Origin: Leptospira levettii
Lineage (GTDB): Bacteria; Spirochaetota; Leptospiria; Leptospirales; Leptospiraceae
Assembly: GCF_002812085.1 (NCBI RefSeq)
Contig: NZ_NPDM01000001.1
Location: forward strand, 1,426,001-1,490,000
Length of the DNA: 64,000 nt
Direction: 5' to 3'
Of the stretch, positions 1 through 8,534 are shown one piece after another. Positions within the stretch are counted from its first letter, which is position 1. Each line of letters starts with the position of its first letter. A program made the position numbers and the translations under genes. The notes under the pieces are model-generated. The model did no database searches. It was not told where the DNA came from and worked only from the letters and a program-made list of their open reading frames with translations.

Positions 1-1
1 A

Positions 2-1621
2 AATGTAACAAATGGTGAAGCCGCTAGTTTTCCGTCCGTAGCACCTACTTTGGTATACGATCAAAAATCTGGCCAAGTAAAAAGTTATATAGGTGCAGGA
101 ACAGCTCCTAAAAATGCAACGATTCAGTGGTTTAAGGAGAAAGGTTATAAGGTGATGCCAAAGAATTCTATTTTGTCACAATTGTTACCTGCATCTCCAG
201 ATGTCATCGTACGTTTGTTACAGGATCATGGAACTAAATCGTTTTCCGAATTAGTGGAACCGGCAATTCGAACAGCTGAAGAAGGATTTCCAGCAAACAA
301 AATCCTAGTGAAAAATTTAGATTTACCATTGTATAAAAGATTGGGTTTCACCATTTTAATGCCTTACAATTCCGAAGTGTATTTAGAAAAAAAATGGTGG
401 TATTCCATTCGTGAAGGGGAACTAACGAAACGAAGTGATTTAGCAAATACTTGGAAATTGATGGCAAATGAAGAAAAATTGGCACTTAAAAAGGGAAATA
501 ACAGAAAACAAGCGTTAGAAGCAGTTAGGAATTATTTTTACAAAGGGCCAATCGCAGATGTGATTGTCAAACTCCATGAAGAAAAGGGTGGTCTATTTAC
601 AAAAGATGATTTGACAAATTATTCTGGAGGATGGGAAAAACCGGTTGTAGGTGAGTTTCGAGATTACCAAATTTTAGCAAACCAAACTTGGACACAAGGT
701 CCCGTTGTTCCAATGGTTTTGCAAATGTTAGATGGGGTAGACTTAAAATCTATGGGTCATAATTCTCCTGAATACATACACACTGTATCACAAGCCATAG
801 AACTTGCCATTGCCGATCGAGAAACTTATTTTGGAGATCCAAATTTTGTAGATGTTCCATTGGATGGTTTGTTATCGAAGCAGTATGCAAAAATGCGTCG
901 TTTACTTTTCCAAAAATCAGCATTTGGAAAAACTCCTCCTCATGGAAATCCTTGGTTGTATTCCAAACAAAAACCGAAATCGACAAAAACACCATCTAAC
1001 AATGAAGAGAGTCATTCTGTAGGTGAAATCAAATATGGAAAAGATACTACTTATATCAGTATCGTAGATTCAAATGGAAATGCAGTGTCTTTAACTCCAA
1101 GTGATTTCCCGCAGTCACCTATGGTTCCAGGAACTGGACTTACTCTCGGCATTCGAATGACTCAATTTCGTTTGGATCCAAATCATCCATCATCTCTTGT
1201 TCCTGGTAAACGGCCTCGTATAACACCTAACCCAGGTATGGTCTTAAAAAATGGTAAGTTATGGATGAGTTTCGGAACACCTGGTGGCGATGTACAAAGC
1301 CAAGCAATGATTCAGTTCTTTTTAAACATAGTTGTGTTTGGAATGGACCCTCAAAAGGCAGTCGAAGCTCCAAGGTTTCGTTCCGTAAATTGGCCCGATA
1401 GTTTTTCTCCACATGTTTACAGACCTGGAGGAATTGAATTGGAATCTTCTTTATACCACGCAGTTTCCGATTCATTGAAGGAAAAAGGGTATAAGGTTTA
1501 TGAAAAAAGTAATTTTGACAATGATTTTGGTGCCGTATGTGCAGTGTTAAACGATAATGAGAACAATAGATTATTAGGTGTAGCGGATCCGAGAGAAGAA
1601 TCATGGGCAGAAGGAAAGTAA
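2..1621 (+). CDS. Gamma-glutamyltransferase family protein, 5' truncated by window edge
   Basis: N-terminal nucleophile hydrolase of the gamma-glutamyltranspeptidase family, which hydrolyses or transfers gamma-glutamyl groups (glutathione and related amides), normally in the periplasm after self-cleavage. The frame is open to the first base, and the first residues (NVTNGEAASFPSVAP) already belong to the conserved large-subunit N-terminal part, so signal peptide and start lie outside. The expected self-cleavage site is the DTTY stretch, with the nucleophile Thr encoded at 1046-1048. The downstream FGTPGGD loop replaces the usual GSPGG. A TTG at 50 is in frame but is not a believable start. The next gene follows after 10 bp. 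Family assignment is firm; the exact substrate is not known. Confidence 0.88.
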   Translation, partial: NVTNGEAASFPSVAPTLVYDQKSGQVKSYIGAGTAPKNATIQWFKEKGYKVMPKNSILSQLLPASPDVIVRLLQDHGTKSFSELVEPAIRTAEEGFPANKILVKNLDLPLYKRLGFTILMPYNSEVYLEKKWWYSIREGELTKRSDLANTWKLMANEEKLALKKGNNRKQALEAVRNYFYKGPIADVIVKLHEEKGGLFTKDDLTNYSGGWEKPVVGEFRDYQILANQTWTQGPVVPMVLQMLDGVDLKSMGHNSPEYIHTVSQAIELAIADRETYFGDPNFVDVPLDGLLSKQYAKMRRLLFQKSAFGKTPPHGNPWLYSKQKPKSTKTPSNNEESHSVGEIKYGKDTTYISIVDSNGNAVSLTPSDFPQSPMVPGTGLTLGIRMTQFRLDPNHPSSLVPGKRPRITPNPGMVLKNGKLWMSFGTPGGDVQSQAMIQFFLNIVVFGMDPQKAVEAPRFRSVNWPDSFSPHVYRPGGIELESSLYHAVSDSLKEKGYKVYEKSNFDNDFGAVCAVLNDNENNRLLGVADPREESWAEGK

Positions 1622-1631
1622 GGGAATCACA

Positions 1632-2648
1632 ATGAGTCAAATGAATTTATTCACAAAGAGATTTCTTTTCACTGGAATCTGTTTAATTTTGTTTGTAAAA
1701 TGTAGTTTTCAGGCTTCTGGAAACTTAATTAATTATGAATCTTTTTTTCCTCATGAAAATTCAAATTCAGTCATTGGAAAAGGAAAAATACGGGCCACTT
1801 TCTTAGGTACTTCATCAATCCTATTGGATGATGGTGAAACTCAAATCCTGACAGATGGTTTTTTTTCGAGACCATCTTTATGGAAAACTGCCTTTTCTAA
1901 AATTGAATCTGATCATGTTCTCATCAAATCGGTTTTAGAAAAGGCAAAGATTTATCGATTAAAAGGAGTTTTTGTTTGTCATTCTCACTATGACCATGTA
2001 ATGGATGCACCATATGTAGCTAAGTTCACCAATGCAAAGTTATATGGTTCCAGTTCCACCCTCAATGTTGGAATCGGTGCTGGTTTAAACAAGGAAAATA
2101 TGGAATTATTTCAGTTGGGAAAACCAATCAAATTAGGAAAGTTTTCCATTACCGTTTTAGAATCAAAACACACTCCACCTTTTAAGATTTTTGGAAAAAC
2201 AAATGCGACAGATCCAAATTTTCCTGATATCTCATCACCTCTTTCCCAGCCATTAAAGGCAACAGAATACATAGAGGGAGGAACTTTTGATTTTTTCATC
2301 CAACACGGGAAACATAAAATCCTGATCAAAAGTAGCACTAATTATGTAACGGGAGCCTTTGATCGAATCAATGCGGACGTTCTATTTTTAGGAATAGCAC
2401 AGTTATCATTACAACCAATCAACTTTCAAGAATCCTATTACAATGAAACTGTGCAAAAATTGAAACCCCGACTAGTGATACCCATCCATTGGGATAATTT
2501 TTTCTTACCTTTGGCAAAACCATTGGAACCAAATTTAAGATTAGGCGATGATTTTGAATCGAATATGAAACTTTTATTACAAAGGACTAATCAAGATCAA
2601 ATCCAAGTTCAGTTATTACAAGGTTTTGAGTCCATTGATTTGTTTTAA
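1632..2648 (+). CDS. Metallo-beta-lactamase-fold hydrolase, probable lipoprotein
   Basis: MBL-fold protein of 338 residues with the zinc-binding HSHYDHVMD signature (HxHxDH) near residue 117, a further His in ESKHTPP, and a C-terminal VIPIHWDNF segment that supplies the last metal ligand. It resembles the UlaG/ZipD-like branch more than the beta-lactamases. The N-terminus is a short positive and hydrophobic signal ending in LFVKC, so it is probably a lipoprotein acting in the periplasm. Start ATG 1632 has AGGGAA just upstream and lies 10 bp after the transferase stop, so the two are likely co-transcribed. Substrate unknown. Confidence 0.8.
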   Translation: MSQMNLFTKRFLFTGICLILFVKCSFQASGNLINYESFFPHENSNSVIGKGKIRATFLGTSSILLDDGETQILTDGFFSRPSLWKTAFSKIESDHVLIKSVLEKAKIYRLKGVFVCHSHYDHVMDAPYVAKFTNAKLYGSSSTLNVGIGAGLNKENMELFQLGKPIKLGKFSITVLESKHTPPFKIFGKTNATDPNFPDISSPLSQPLKATEYIEGGTFDFFIQHGKHKILIKSSTNYVTGAFDRINADVLFLGIAQLSLQPINFQESYYNETVQKLKPRLVIPIHWDNFFLPLAKPLEPNLRLGDDFESNMKLLLQRTNQDQIQVQLLQGFESIDLF

Positions 2649-2669
2649 AGGTATGGATTATGATTTTTT

Positions 2670-2694
2670 CTATATACCCCAGTAGGTATATAGT
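2670..2694 (+). promoter_or_regulatory. Perfect 9-bp palindrome over the thioredoxin promoter (putative repressor operator)
   Basis: Half-sites CTATATACC (2670-2678) and GGTATATAG (2685-2693) are perfect inverted repeats with a 6-bp spacer. A -10-like TATAGT overlaps the right arm (2689-2694), and the AGGAGG ribosome site starts 10 bp later, so a bound repressor would cover the promoter. The TATACC/GGTATA pattern resembles operators of CsoR-family repressors (copper or persulfide sensors such as CstR). That assignment is inference, because no CsoR gene lies in the window. Confidence 0.6.
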
Positions 2695-2715
2695 CTAATG
2701 TTTAGGAGGGAGAAT

Positions 2716-3030
2716 ATGTCTGAGACCTATCCCAAAAGTTTTGAAACCTTACTCCAAACACATGAGAAACCAATCCTTGTGGATTTTTGGGCACCTTGGT
2801 GTGGACCATGTAAGATGGTAGTACCAGAACTCGAAAAACTTGCCAAAGATTGGAAAGGGAAAGTATCCATCATCAAAGTGAATACAGATGAAAAACAAGA
2901 AATTGCAAACAGATATGGAATTTCTGGAATCCCGACATTTATACTATTTAAGAATGGGAAAGAAGTTCATCGTATTTCTGGTGCTATGCGAAGCGAAGAG
3001 TTTAAAAAAGTATTCGGTGGTTTCATTTAG
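2716..3030 (+). CDS. trxA: Thioredoxin
   Basis: Small thiol-disulfide oxidoreductase of 104 residues, cytoplasmic (no signal). The WCGPCK active site has Cys29 and Cys32, and the cis-proline loop reads GIPTF. The start is set at ATG 2716, because AGGAGG at 2704-2709 is correctly spaced for it; an in-frame ATG at 2698 lies upstream of that site and would add six residues. A perfect palindrome sits directly over the promoter, which suggests this copy is a regulated thioredoxin rather than only the housekeeping one. Family is certain; the symbol is generic. Confidence 0.93.
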   Translation: MSETYPKSFETLLQTHEKPILVDFWAPWCGPCKMVVPELEKLAKDWKGKVSIIKVNTDEKQEIANRYGISGIPTFILFKNGKEVHRISGAMRSEEFKKVFGGFI

Positions 3031-3097
3031 CGAAACTTTTTTACTTGAATCAAACAAAAGAGAATCAGATACTTTGTTTCTGCTGAGGTAATCCTTC

Positions 3098-4390
3098 TTG
3101 AAGAAAGTAATCTTTACTCTTTTGTCATTCGTAATGCTACTATGCAAAAACAGTCCAATCGAAACTTCGATTGTCATCGAACGGATCCAGGCTGCATCAT
3201 CTGCTGATGGAACAAATCCAATCAATGTCTTCATTCCTGGAAAACATTGGAAACCGGAGACAAGTTTGGATGGGATCACTATCTTTTTTTCCAATGGAGC
3301 CAAATGGAACCAAGCAGGCAAAACTGATGGCCGTGCTTACTTCAACGAAATCTCCATTGAATGCCAAGAGAAAAAAGGATATGTTTCCTTTTACAAAGAT
3401 GGAAGTTATGCTACAAACTTTGATTGTTCCAAAGAAACTCCCTTAAAAATCAAATCCAACGGAATTCATGTGATTTATCTTTTGCCAGATGGGACAAATG
3501 GAATCAAAACTGTGTCCTTTTTCAAAAATGGAAAAAAACTCGATGTTTTATACCCAGAACCAATTGAGGGACAAGTAACGGCAAGTAGTACATTACCAAA
3601 TTATCCTGCCTATGGTATGTTTGATGGGAGTATCGATTTTGCTTGGGTGGAAGGTGTAAAAACGGATGGAGTAGGCGAATCATTTCAAGTAGAACTCGAG
3701 AATCAAATTGATTTAGCTGGAATCGAAATATTTAACGGTTACCAAAGGTTAGATGCACTTTTTTATAAAAATGGATCTGTAACAGAATTACTTGTTTCAA
3801 ATGGAACAGATTCTTTTACGCTTCCGATCGCTGACAAACAAGGTGGACAAAGGATTTTTTTTCCGAAAATTCTTTCTGGTAAAACTTTCACTTTTACCAT
3901 TCAAAAGGTTAGGACAGGGAAAACATGGAAAGACACTGTCATTGCTGAAATCATTTTCTTAGGAGAAAATGGAAAACGTTTCACCGTGATGGACCAAAAT
4001 GCAAATCAATTCAAAGATGAAATTTTGAAAAAATCAAAAAACACCATTTTAGCAAGCGTTGTAAACAAAGCTTACTTTGCAGACATTCCAGAAGGAAGAA
4101 TGGATTATGTATTTAGGTCAAATGGTTCCTTTGTGATTTGGTTAGATGATTTAAAAGAGAAACGTGTGTTAGATGGTAATTGGGTTTTTTTGGAGGCGAA
4201 TGCCACTGAAGCCAAAATCAAAATTTTTGGAAGGGATCATAAGGTGGTTACTCAAAGTTTGGATTCAAACAGCCCCTATTCAGAAACCACTGAAGAAAAA
4301 TCGACAGTGATCTTTGGTGATACCCTACTTGTGAAAAAATTTGGGAACGGAATCCAGATGGTGGGCAAAAAAGTCCAAATTTCCAACTAA
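3098..4390 (+). CDS. Lipoprotein with NADase-type glycan-binding (discoidin-like) domain
   Basis: Protein of 430 residues beginning with a lipoprotein-type signal that ends in MLLC. Start is TTG 3098 with TGAGG about 7 bp upstream. Around residues 165-290 is a beta-rich segment with VTASSTLPNYPAYGMFDGS and a WVEG motif, typical of the F5/8 type C-like NADase-type glycan-binding domain common in leptospiral lipoproteins, thought to bind surface sugars. The C-terminal third, with NGSFVIWLDD, is unassigned. It lies 67 bp after thioredoxin and 5 bp before the next gene. Domain call is by recognition of pattern; the ligand is unknown. Confidence 0.68.
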   Translation: MKKVIFTLLSFVMLLCKNSPIETSIVIERIQAASSADGTNPINVFIPGKHWKPETSLDGITIFFSNGAKWNQAGKTDGRAYFNEISIECQEKKGYVSFYKDGSYATNFDCSKETPLKIKSNGIHVIYLLPDGTNGIKTVSFFKNGKKLDVLYPEPIEGQVTASSTLPNYPAYGMFDGSIDFAWVEGVKTDGVGESFQVELENQIDLAGIEIFNGYQRLDALFYKNGSVTELLVSNGTDSFTLPIADKQGGQRIFFPKILSGKTFTFTIQKVRTGKTWKDTVIAEIIFLGENGKRFTVMDQNANQFKDEILKKSKNTILASVVNKAYFADIPEGRMDYVFRSNGSFVIWLDDLKEKRVLDGNWVFLEANATEAKIKIFGRDHKVVTQSLDSNSPYSETTEEKSTVIFGDTLLVKKFGNGIQMVGKKVQISN

Positions 4391-4395
4391 ATCCT

Positions 4396-5667
4396 TTGTT
4401 TGGGAAAGATATATATTGGTATGGTGTCCAAGCAGTTTCCCTTTTAGAAACGGGGGAATTGCATTCACCAGACAGATCTCCTGTTTTTCGAATCGTTGCC
4501 TTTCTTTTCTCTCTTTTAGGAGTCAGTGAAGATAATCTATTTTATTTTCAGCTAGTAACAGTTGTTTGGCTCTTTTTTTGCCTTTATCTCTCACGTTACT
4601 TTTTAAAAACACCGATTGATAAATGGAATTTTTTTCCTTGTGCCATGGTATTTGTTTTGGGTTTTTTATATCCAAAACAAGCTTGGGCTCTTGGATTTCT
4701 TCTGATTAGTATCTCTCTCTTTCTTTCAAAATCAATTTCAATCCCTATTGTCAGATGGATTGGTTCTGTGATTTTTTTATTCTTAGCCACATGGTTTCAT
4801 ACCATGGTTGGTGTATTAGGAGTTGGAATTTGGTTTTTATTCCAACTCCCAAGAAAGTATGATTTGATTTTTTTTCTATCTGCTTTGATTTTACCATACT
4901 TCGTCAAAACAGAAACAAACGAACGCTTGGTGGTAGATACAAAAACGTTTCCGATCATTGCTGCTTTCGGTATGGTTGGAATTGGGGTTCTATGGGACTG
5001 GGTGCGTCTTGTTTTTGGAAAAAATATTCTATTAACTTATGAGTCAATGTACAAAACCGTTTCCTTTTTTGGATTATTACTTGTTGTCCCAATCTTTCAT
5101 TTTGCCGATATCCAGTTTCGGATCTTAATTTCTGTTTTACTCATTGGCTCATTATTTACAGTAAGTAACCGCAAAGAAGCATTCATCACTCTGATGAGTT
5201 TTGTCTTATGGGTGTATACTTTGGTCCAATACCCACATCTGTTTCGTTATCCCTATGAAACAATGTGGAATCCTGGAGAAAAAGCAGCATCCATGACAGA
5301 CAATGGTTTACTTGTGGCCCACCATGGTTTTTGTGAGTACTACCATTTCCAATTTCGAAAAGACTGTTTGTCATGGGAACCAGATGAAAAAGCGATTCGC
5401 GAAATGCCTTCACATACTAAGATTTACCGGCTTGTGTATGGTATTAGAATGGAAAACCTTAGAGCAAGTAAAGAGAATGGTGTGGGTATCTTTTCTATGA
5501 TTGAACCTTTGGGTGACTACCAGTTGGTATTAGAAGACGACTGGAATCATTACATCCATTGGTTAGAGAAAAAGGATTCAAAACTTCTTTCTATTGCCAA
5601 GTCATGGAAAAACCCCTATCGCAAACGACCTAGTTTTATTCAGAGAAAACAAAACTATGGGATTTAA
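4396..5667 (+). CDS. Polytopic membrane protein of unknown function
   Basis: A 423-residue protein with roughly nine hydrophobic segments in its first 290 residues, followed by a soluble C-terminal part of about 130 residues containing AHHGFCEYYHFQFRKDC. The many-helix N-terminal part plus extracytoplasmic tail recalls lipid-linked-sugar glycosyltransferases, but I see no defining motif. The only usable start in the frame is TTG 4396, without a clear ribosome site; the frame is open back to 4321, so the N-terminus is uncertain. It begins 5 bp after the glycan-binding lipoprotein and overlaps the VanW-like gene by 11 bp, which suggests translational coupling. Confidence 0.7.
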   Translation: MFGKDIYWYGVQAVSLLETGELHSPDRSPVFRIVAFLFSLLGVSEDNLFYFQLVTVVWLFFCLYLSRYFLKTPIDKWNFFPCAMVFVLGFLYPKQAWALGFLLISISLFLSKSISIPIVRWIGSVIFLFLATWFHTMVGVLGVGIWFLFQLPRKYDLIFFLSALILPYFVKTETNERLVVDTKTFPIIAAFGMVGIGVLWDWVRLVFGKNILLTYESMYKTVSFFGLLLVVPIFHFADIQFRILISVLLIGSLFTVSNRKEAFITLMSFVLWVYTLVQYPHLFRYPYETMWNPGEKAASMTDNGLLVAHHGFCEYYHFQFRKDCLSWEPDEKAIREMPSHTKIYRLVYGIRMENLRASKENGVGIFSMIEPLGDYQLVLEDDWNHYIHWLEKKDSKLLSIAKSWKNPYRKRPSFIQRKQNYGI

Positions 5668-6538
5668 AATTCGGAATCGTTCGTCTTCTTTATATCCAAA
5701 AAAAGTCCACAGAAGTGAACTCCGCTTATTTTTAGGAAAAATTTATTTTCAGTGGAAACGATATTTGCGTTGGTTATGCGAAAAAAATACATTTGCAACT
5801 CATCAGATCCATTCTGAACATTTGGAAGATGAGTTTCCTATATCTGTGTTTACTCATCATTCACCCATTTACCGTAAACTTAAAGATGTACCGATGTACT
5901 TACAAGAGAATAAAAAAGTGAATCTTTCGATCGCCATAAATAAGTTAAACGGAATCGTATTAGCACCTGGTGAAGTGTTTTCTTTTTGGTATCTGGTAGG
6001 AAAACCTACAAAACAAAAAGGGTATTTGCCTGGGATGCAACTGAAGAATGGAGGATTTGTTGAACGAACGGGTGGGGGACTTTGCCAAATGGCAAATTTG
6101 ATCTATTGGATGACACTCCACACACCATTAACCGTAAAAGAAAGATGGCGCCATAGTTTTGATATTTTTCCAGACTCCAATCGTACACTTCCCTTCGGAT
6201 CGGGTGCCACCTTATCATATAATTACATTGATTTACAAATCCAAAACACAACCAAACAACCATTTGTCCTACACCTTTGGATCAACAATGATGAGTTATA
6301 CGGTGAATGGAAAACCGACTTAGAGATTCCTTTTGCATACAATGTGTATGAATCCTACCATGCGTTCCATGCAGAACCTTGGGGTGGTTATACAAGACGA
6401 AATACAATTCGCAGAAAGGTAGTTTCTAAAGAAACAAATGTTTTGATCGAGGACCAATTGGTGACAGAAAACATCGCTTGGATGATGTACGAACCTCTTT
6501 TAGAGTCTAAAGGAACCAATGGATCTATTTCTTGCTAA
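5657..6538 (+). CDS. VanW family protein
   Basis: A 293-residue protein of the VanW family, named from an accessory gene of vanB-type clusters. The biochemical role of the family is not established. The diagnostic core is present: LAPGEVFSFW, then GFVERTGGGLCQMANLIYW and a W-R-H-S-F-D-I-F-P segment. There is no clear signal peptide, so it may be cytoplasmic or membrane-associated. I chose ATG 5657, 11 bp inside the end of the preceding membrane-protein gene; the frame is open back to 5594. A VanX-like dipeptidase follows 64 bp later. A diderm host makes glycopeptide resistance an unlikely role. Confidence 0.82.
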   Translation: MGFKIRNRSSSLYPKKVHRSELRLFLGKIYFQWKRYLRWLCEKNTFATHQIHSEHLEDEFPISVFTHHSPIYRKLKDVPMYLQENKKVNLSIAINKLNGIVLAPGEVFSFWYLVGKPTKQKGYLPGMQLKNGGFVERTGGGLCQMANLIYWMTLHTPLTVKERWRHSFDIFPDSNRTLPFGSGATLSYNYIDLQIQNTTKQPFVLHLWINNDELYGEWKTDLEIPFAYNVYESYHAFHAEPWGGYTRRNTIRRKVVSKETNVLIEDQLVTENIAWMMYEPLLESKGTNGSISC

Positions 6539-6602
6539 AATGAATTAATTTGGAAATGTTTCTCAAACAAGGGCAAAAGGTTTTGAAATAAGAAGGATGA
6601 TT

Positions 6603-7310
6603 ATGGACATAGAAATAAAATGTGGATGGATCTTTGTTTGTACGAGAATCATCCCGATATTGACTCTCCTCACTTTTTCGATAGAGGCAGAACCGAAACC
6701 AACAACTCTTATTGTATTTGGAGAAAAAGAATACAAATTTTCTTACCAAAACGATCCCAATCGAAAGTTGGTCAATTTAGAAACCATACCTGGAATTCGA
6801 TTGGATATCAAATATGCAACAACTGATAATTTTACTGGGCAAAAGATTTACAAAGAAGCAAAAGCTTTTGCAAGAAAACCAGTTGCCGATGCTTTACACA
6901 AAGCCCAAATTGAATTTTTAAAACTTGGGTATTCCATTCAAATTTATGATGCTTATAGACCCTACCAAGCAACCGTTACTTTTTATGAAATCATTAAAGA
7001 TACCCGATATGTTGCCTCTCCTAAAACCGGATCAAGACATAACAGAGGTTGTGCGATAGATCTAACCTTAGTGGATACAAAAACAAAACAAGAACTCAAA
7101 ATGCCAACCAATTATGATTCCTTTGAGAGAGCCGCTTGGGCAGAAGCACCTGTTTCTGATCCAATCACCAAAAAAAATCGAGATACCCTCATCCAAGTAT
7201 TATCTCAATTTGGATTTCGTGTGAACAAAACCGAGTGGTGGCATTTTGATTTTTTGGAATGTAATGGATTTGAAGTGTTGGACATTCCGTTTGAAGGATT
7301 AGAAGATTAG
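6603..7310 (+). CDS. D-Ala-D-Ala dipeptidase (VanX/DdpX, peptidase M15D)
   Basis: Zinc peptidase of about 235 residues with an N-terminal hydrophobic segment (IIPILTLLTF) that could export it to the periplasm. The M15D signatures are all there: YDAYRPYQA, the zinc-ligand stretch SRHNRGCAIDLTL with His and Asp, and EWWHFDF with the catalytic Glu and third ligand His. Such enzymes cleave D-Ala-D-Ala, either for wall recycling or as a nutrient. AGAAGG at 6591-6596 fits ATG 6603 better than the ATG at 6597. It sits after a VanW-like gene, but no vanA/H/R/S gene is near. Confidence 0.88.
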   Translation: MDIEIKCGWIFVCTRIIPILTLLTFSIEAEPKPTTLIVFGEKEYKFSYQNDPNRKLVNLETIPGIRLDIKYATTDNFTGQKIYKEAKAFARKPVADALHKAQIEFLKLGYSIQIYDAYRPYQATVTFYEIIKDTRYVASPKTGSRHNRGCAIDLTLVDTKTKQELKMPTNYDSFERAAWAEAPVSDPITKKNRDTLIQVLSQFGFRVNKTEWWHFDFLECNGFEVLDIPFEGLED

Positions 7311-7327
7311 TTTTTTCGGAGAGTTTG

Positions 7328-7921
7328 ATGTACCAAAAGTATTTTTACATATCGTTATTCTTGATGGCTGGTTCCTTGTTTGCCCAATCCAAAGGGATCA
7401 CTTCCTTTGAAGAAAATGGATTGTATGGATTTAAAAACAAAAAAGGCAAAGTGATCATCGAACCCCAATATGAACAAACAATGGAATTTACCAAATCGGG
7501 TGTGGCCTTTGTGGTTTCAAAAAACAAATGGATTTGTATTGATACAAAAAACAAATTTTTATTAGAAAGTTTTCTCTATGACAATGGTCCTGATTACATT
7601 GTGGAATCTCTTGCGCGGTATGTGGAAGAGGGAAAGATGGGGTTTCACAATGAACGTTGCCAAAAGGTCATCGAAGCTCAGTATGATTTTGCCTATCCGT
7701 TCGAAAATGGATATGCGATTGTGTGTAACGGATGTGAGTTGAAACCGGAAGGGGAACACAAACGAATTGTGGGGGGAAATTACGGGGTCATAGATAAAAA
7801 AGGTAATTTGGTAATACCAATAGATTATGAAGCAATCATTTCGGTTGATGCGAAAAAACGCATCGCGGAAGTGAAGCAGGATGGGAAAACAGTGAAGGTG
7901 AAGTGGAAAGCGCGGTCGTGA
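7328..7921 (+). CDS. WG-repeat protein, exported
   Basis: About 197 residues with a cleavable signal (LFLMAGSLFAQS) followed by WG/KWG-type beta repeats: LYGFKNKKGKVIIEPQYE, WICIDTKNKFL, KMGFHNERCQKVIEAQYD and YGVIDKKGNLVIPIDYE. Such repeats usually form beta-sheet binding modules; the ligand is unknown. ATG 7328 follows GGAGAG; a TTG three bases earlier is also in frame. It starts 17 bp after the dipeptidase, so it is likely in the same transcript. The last codons (for KARS and the stop) fall inside a GC-rich dispersed element starting at 7909, so the C-terminus may have been altered by that element. Confidence 0.75.
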   Translation: MYQKYFYISLFLMAGSLFAQSKGITSFEENGLYGFKNKKGKVIIEPQYEQTMEFTKSGVAFVVSKNKWICIDTKNKFLLESFLYDNGPDYIVESLARYVEEGKMGFHNERCQKVIEAQYDFAYPFENGYAIVCNGCELKPEGEHKRIVGGNYGVIDKKGNLVIPIDYEAIISVDAKKRIAEVKQDGKTVKVKWKARS

Positions 7922-7959
7922 TATGATGATTTAGTGCAATTCAATCCAGTGCGAGGCGC
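7909..7959 (-). repeat. Dispersed GC-rich element, copy A
   Basis: A 51-bp stretch whose ends, AGCGCGGTCG and TGCGAGGCGC, match in order, orientation and spacing the reverse complement of 30618-30668, also exactly 51 bp. The central 28 or so bases differ. It is more GC-rich than its surroundings and overlaps the 3' end of the WG-repeat gene. Only this inner part is present here; the hairpin arm that extends the other copy is missing. Confidence 0.55.
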
Positions 7960-7968
7960 TCTGAAATA

Positions 7969-8394
7969 TTATTTTAAATAAGGCGTCAAAGCCGGTAAAA
8001 AGAAAGAATAATCTTTTTTGCCTACTTGGATCAATCCGAATGTTTCAGCTTCAGTTTCAATATAGATTTTTCCAAAGAACCAACCTTTTTTCGTGGTACA
8101 TGATTTGATTGCATTGAATTCGATAGGGATGTGAGTTGCCTCAGTAAAGGGTGGATTTCGAAACAAATGAAATTTTTTGTTTGTTAAAACGAGTAACCAA
8201 CTCCCTCCGCTATACTTCTTTTGTTTGGTATCCAGAATGCTTATGGTATAACCTTGGATGATTTCATCTTCCACTAGGTATTGGTGGAGGATTTTGAATT
8301 CAGGTGTATATAGGTATAAAATATCAATATTGATATGAGGTAGGTGAGAGATAAGGGACAGTATTTGAGATTTGACTGCGGATTCGCTTAACAT
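7969..8394 (-). CDS. PH-like (YokE-type) domain protein, hypothetical
   Basis: A 141-residue protein without signal or membrane segment. Residues 60-138 read GGSWLLVLTNKKFHLF, then IPIEFNAIKS, then GWFFGKIYIETEAETFGLIQV, then DYSFFLPAL. This order matches the bacterial PH domain of the YokE type, in which a lipid- or protein-binding barrel follows a variable N-terminus. Function unknown. It is convergent with the WG-repeat gene, with 47 bp between stops, and is separated from the MaoC operon by a 140-bp gap. Confidence 0.55.
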   Translation of the reverse strand: MLSESAVKSQILSLISHLPHINIDILYLYTPEFKILHQYLVEDEIIQGYTISILDTKQKKYSGGSWLLVLTNKKFHLFRNPPFTEATHIPIEFNAIKSCTTKKGWFFGKIYIETEAETFGLIQVGKKDYSFFLPALTPYLK

Positions 8395-8484
8395 TTACTA
8401 TTCCTTGGCTTTTGTTTTCCATCACTCGATTCGGATTCGGATTTTTATTGGTTTAAAAATCTTTATGAACCGAACGTTTCGATC

Positions 8485-8514
8485 AATGGAATGGGTTTTA
8501 AATCCCATTCCATT
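8485..8514 (-). terminator. Hairpin downstream of the MaoC operon
   Basis: AATGGAATGGG (8485-8495) and CCCATTCCATT (8504-8514) form a perfect 11-bp stem with an 8-base loop, 20 bp past the stop of the minus-strand MaoC gene. There is no clear T tract, so it may act as a terminator or as an RNA-stabilising 3' structure. Confidence 0.5.
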
Positions 8515-8534
8515 TTCTGCGCTTTGTTAGTTGT

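Noticed and set aside
5657..7310. Vancomycin-resistance cluster
   Set aside because: Only VanW-like and VanX-like proteins are present. No D-Ala-D-Lac ligase, VanH or VanRS is seen, and a diderm host does not need one.
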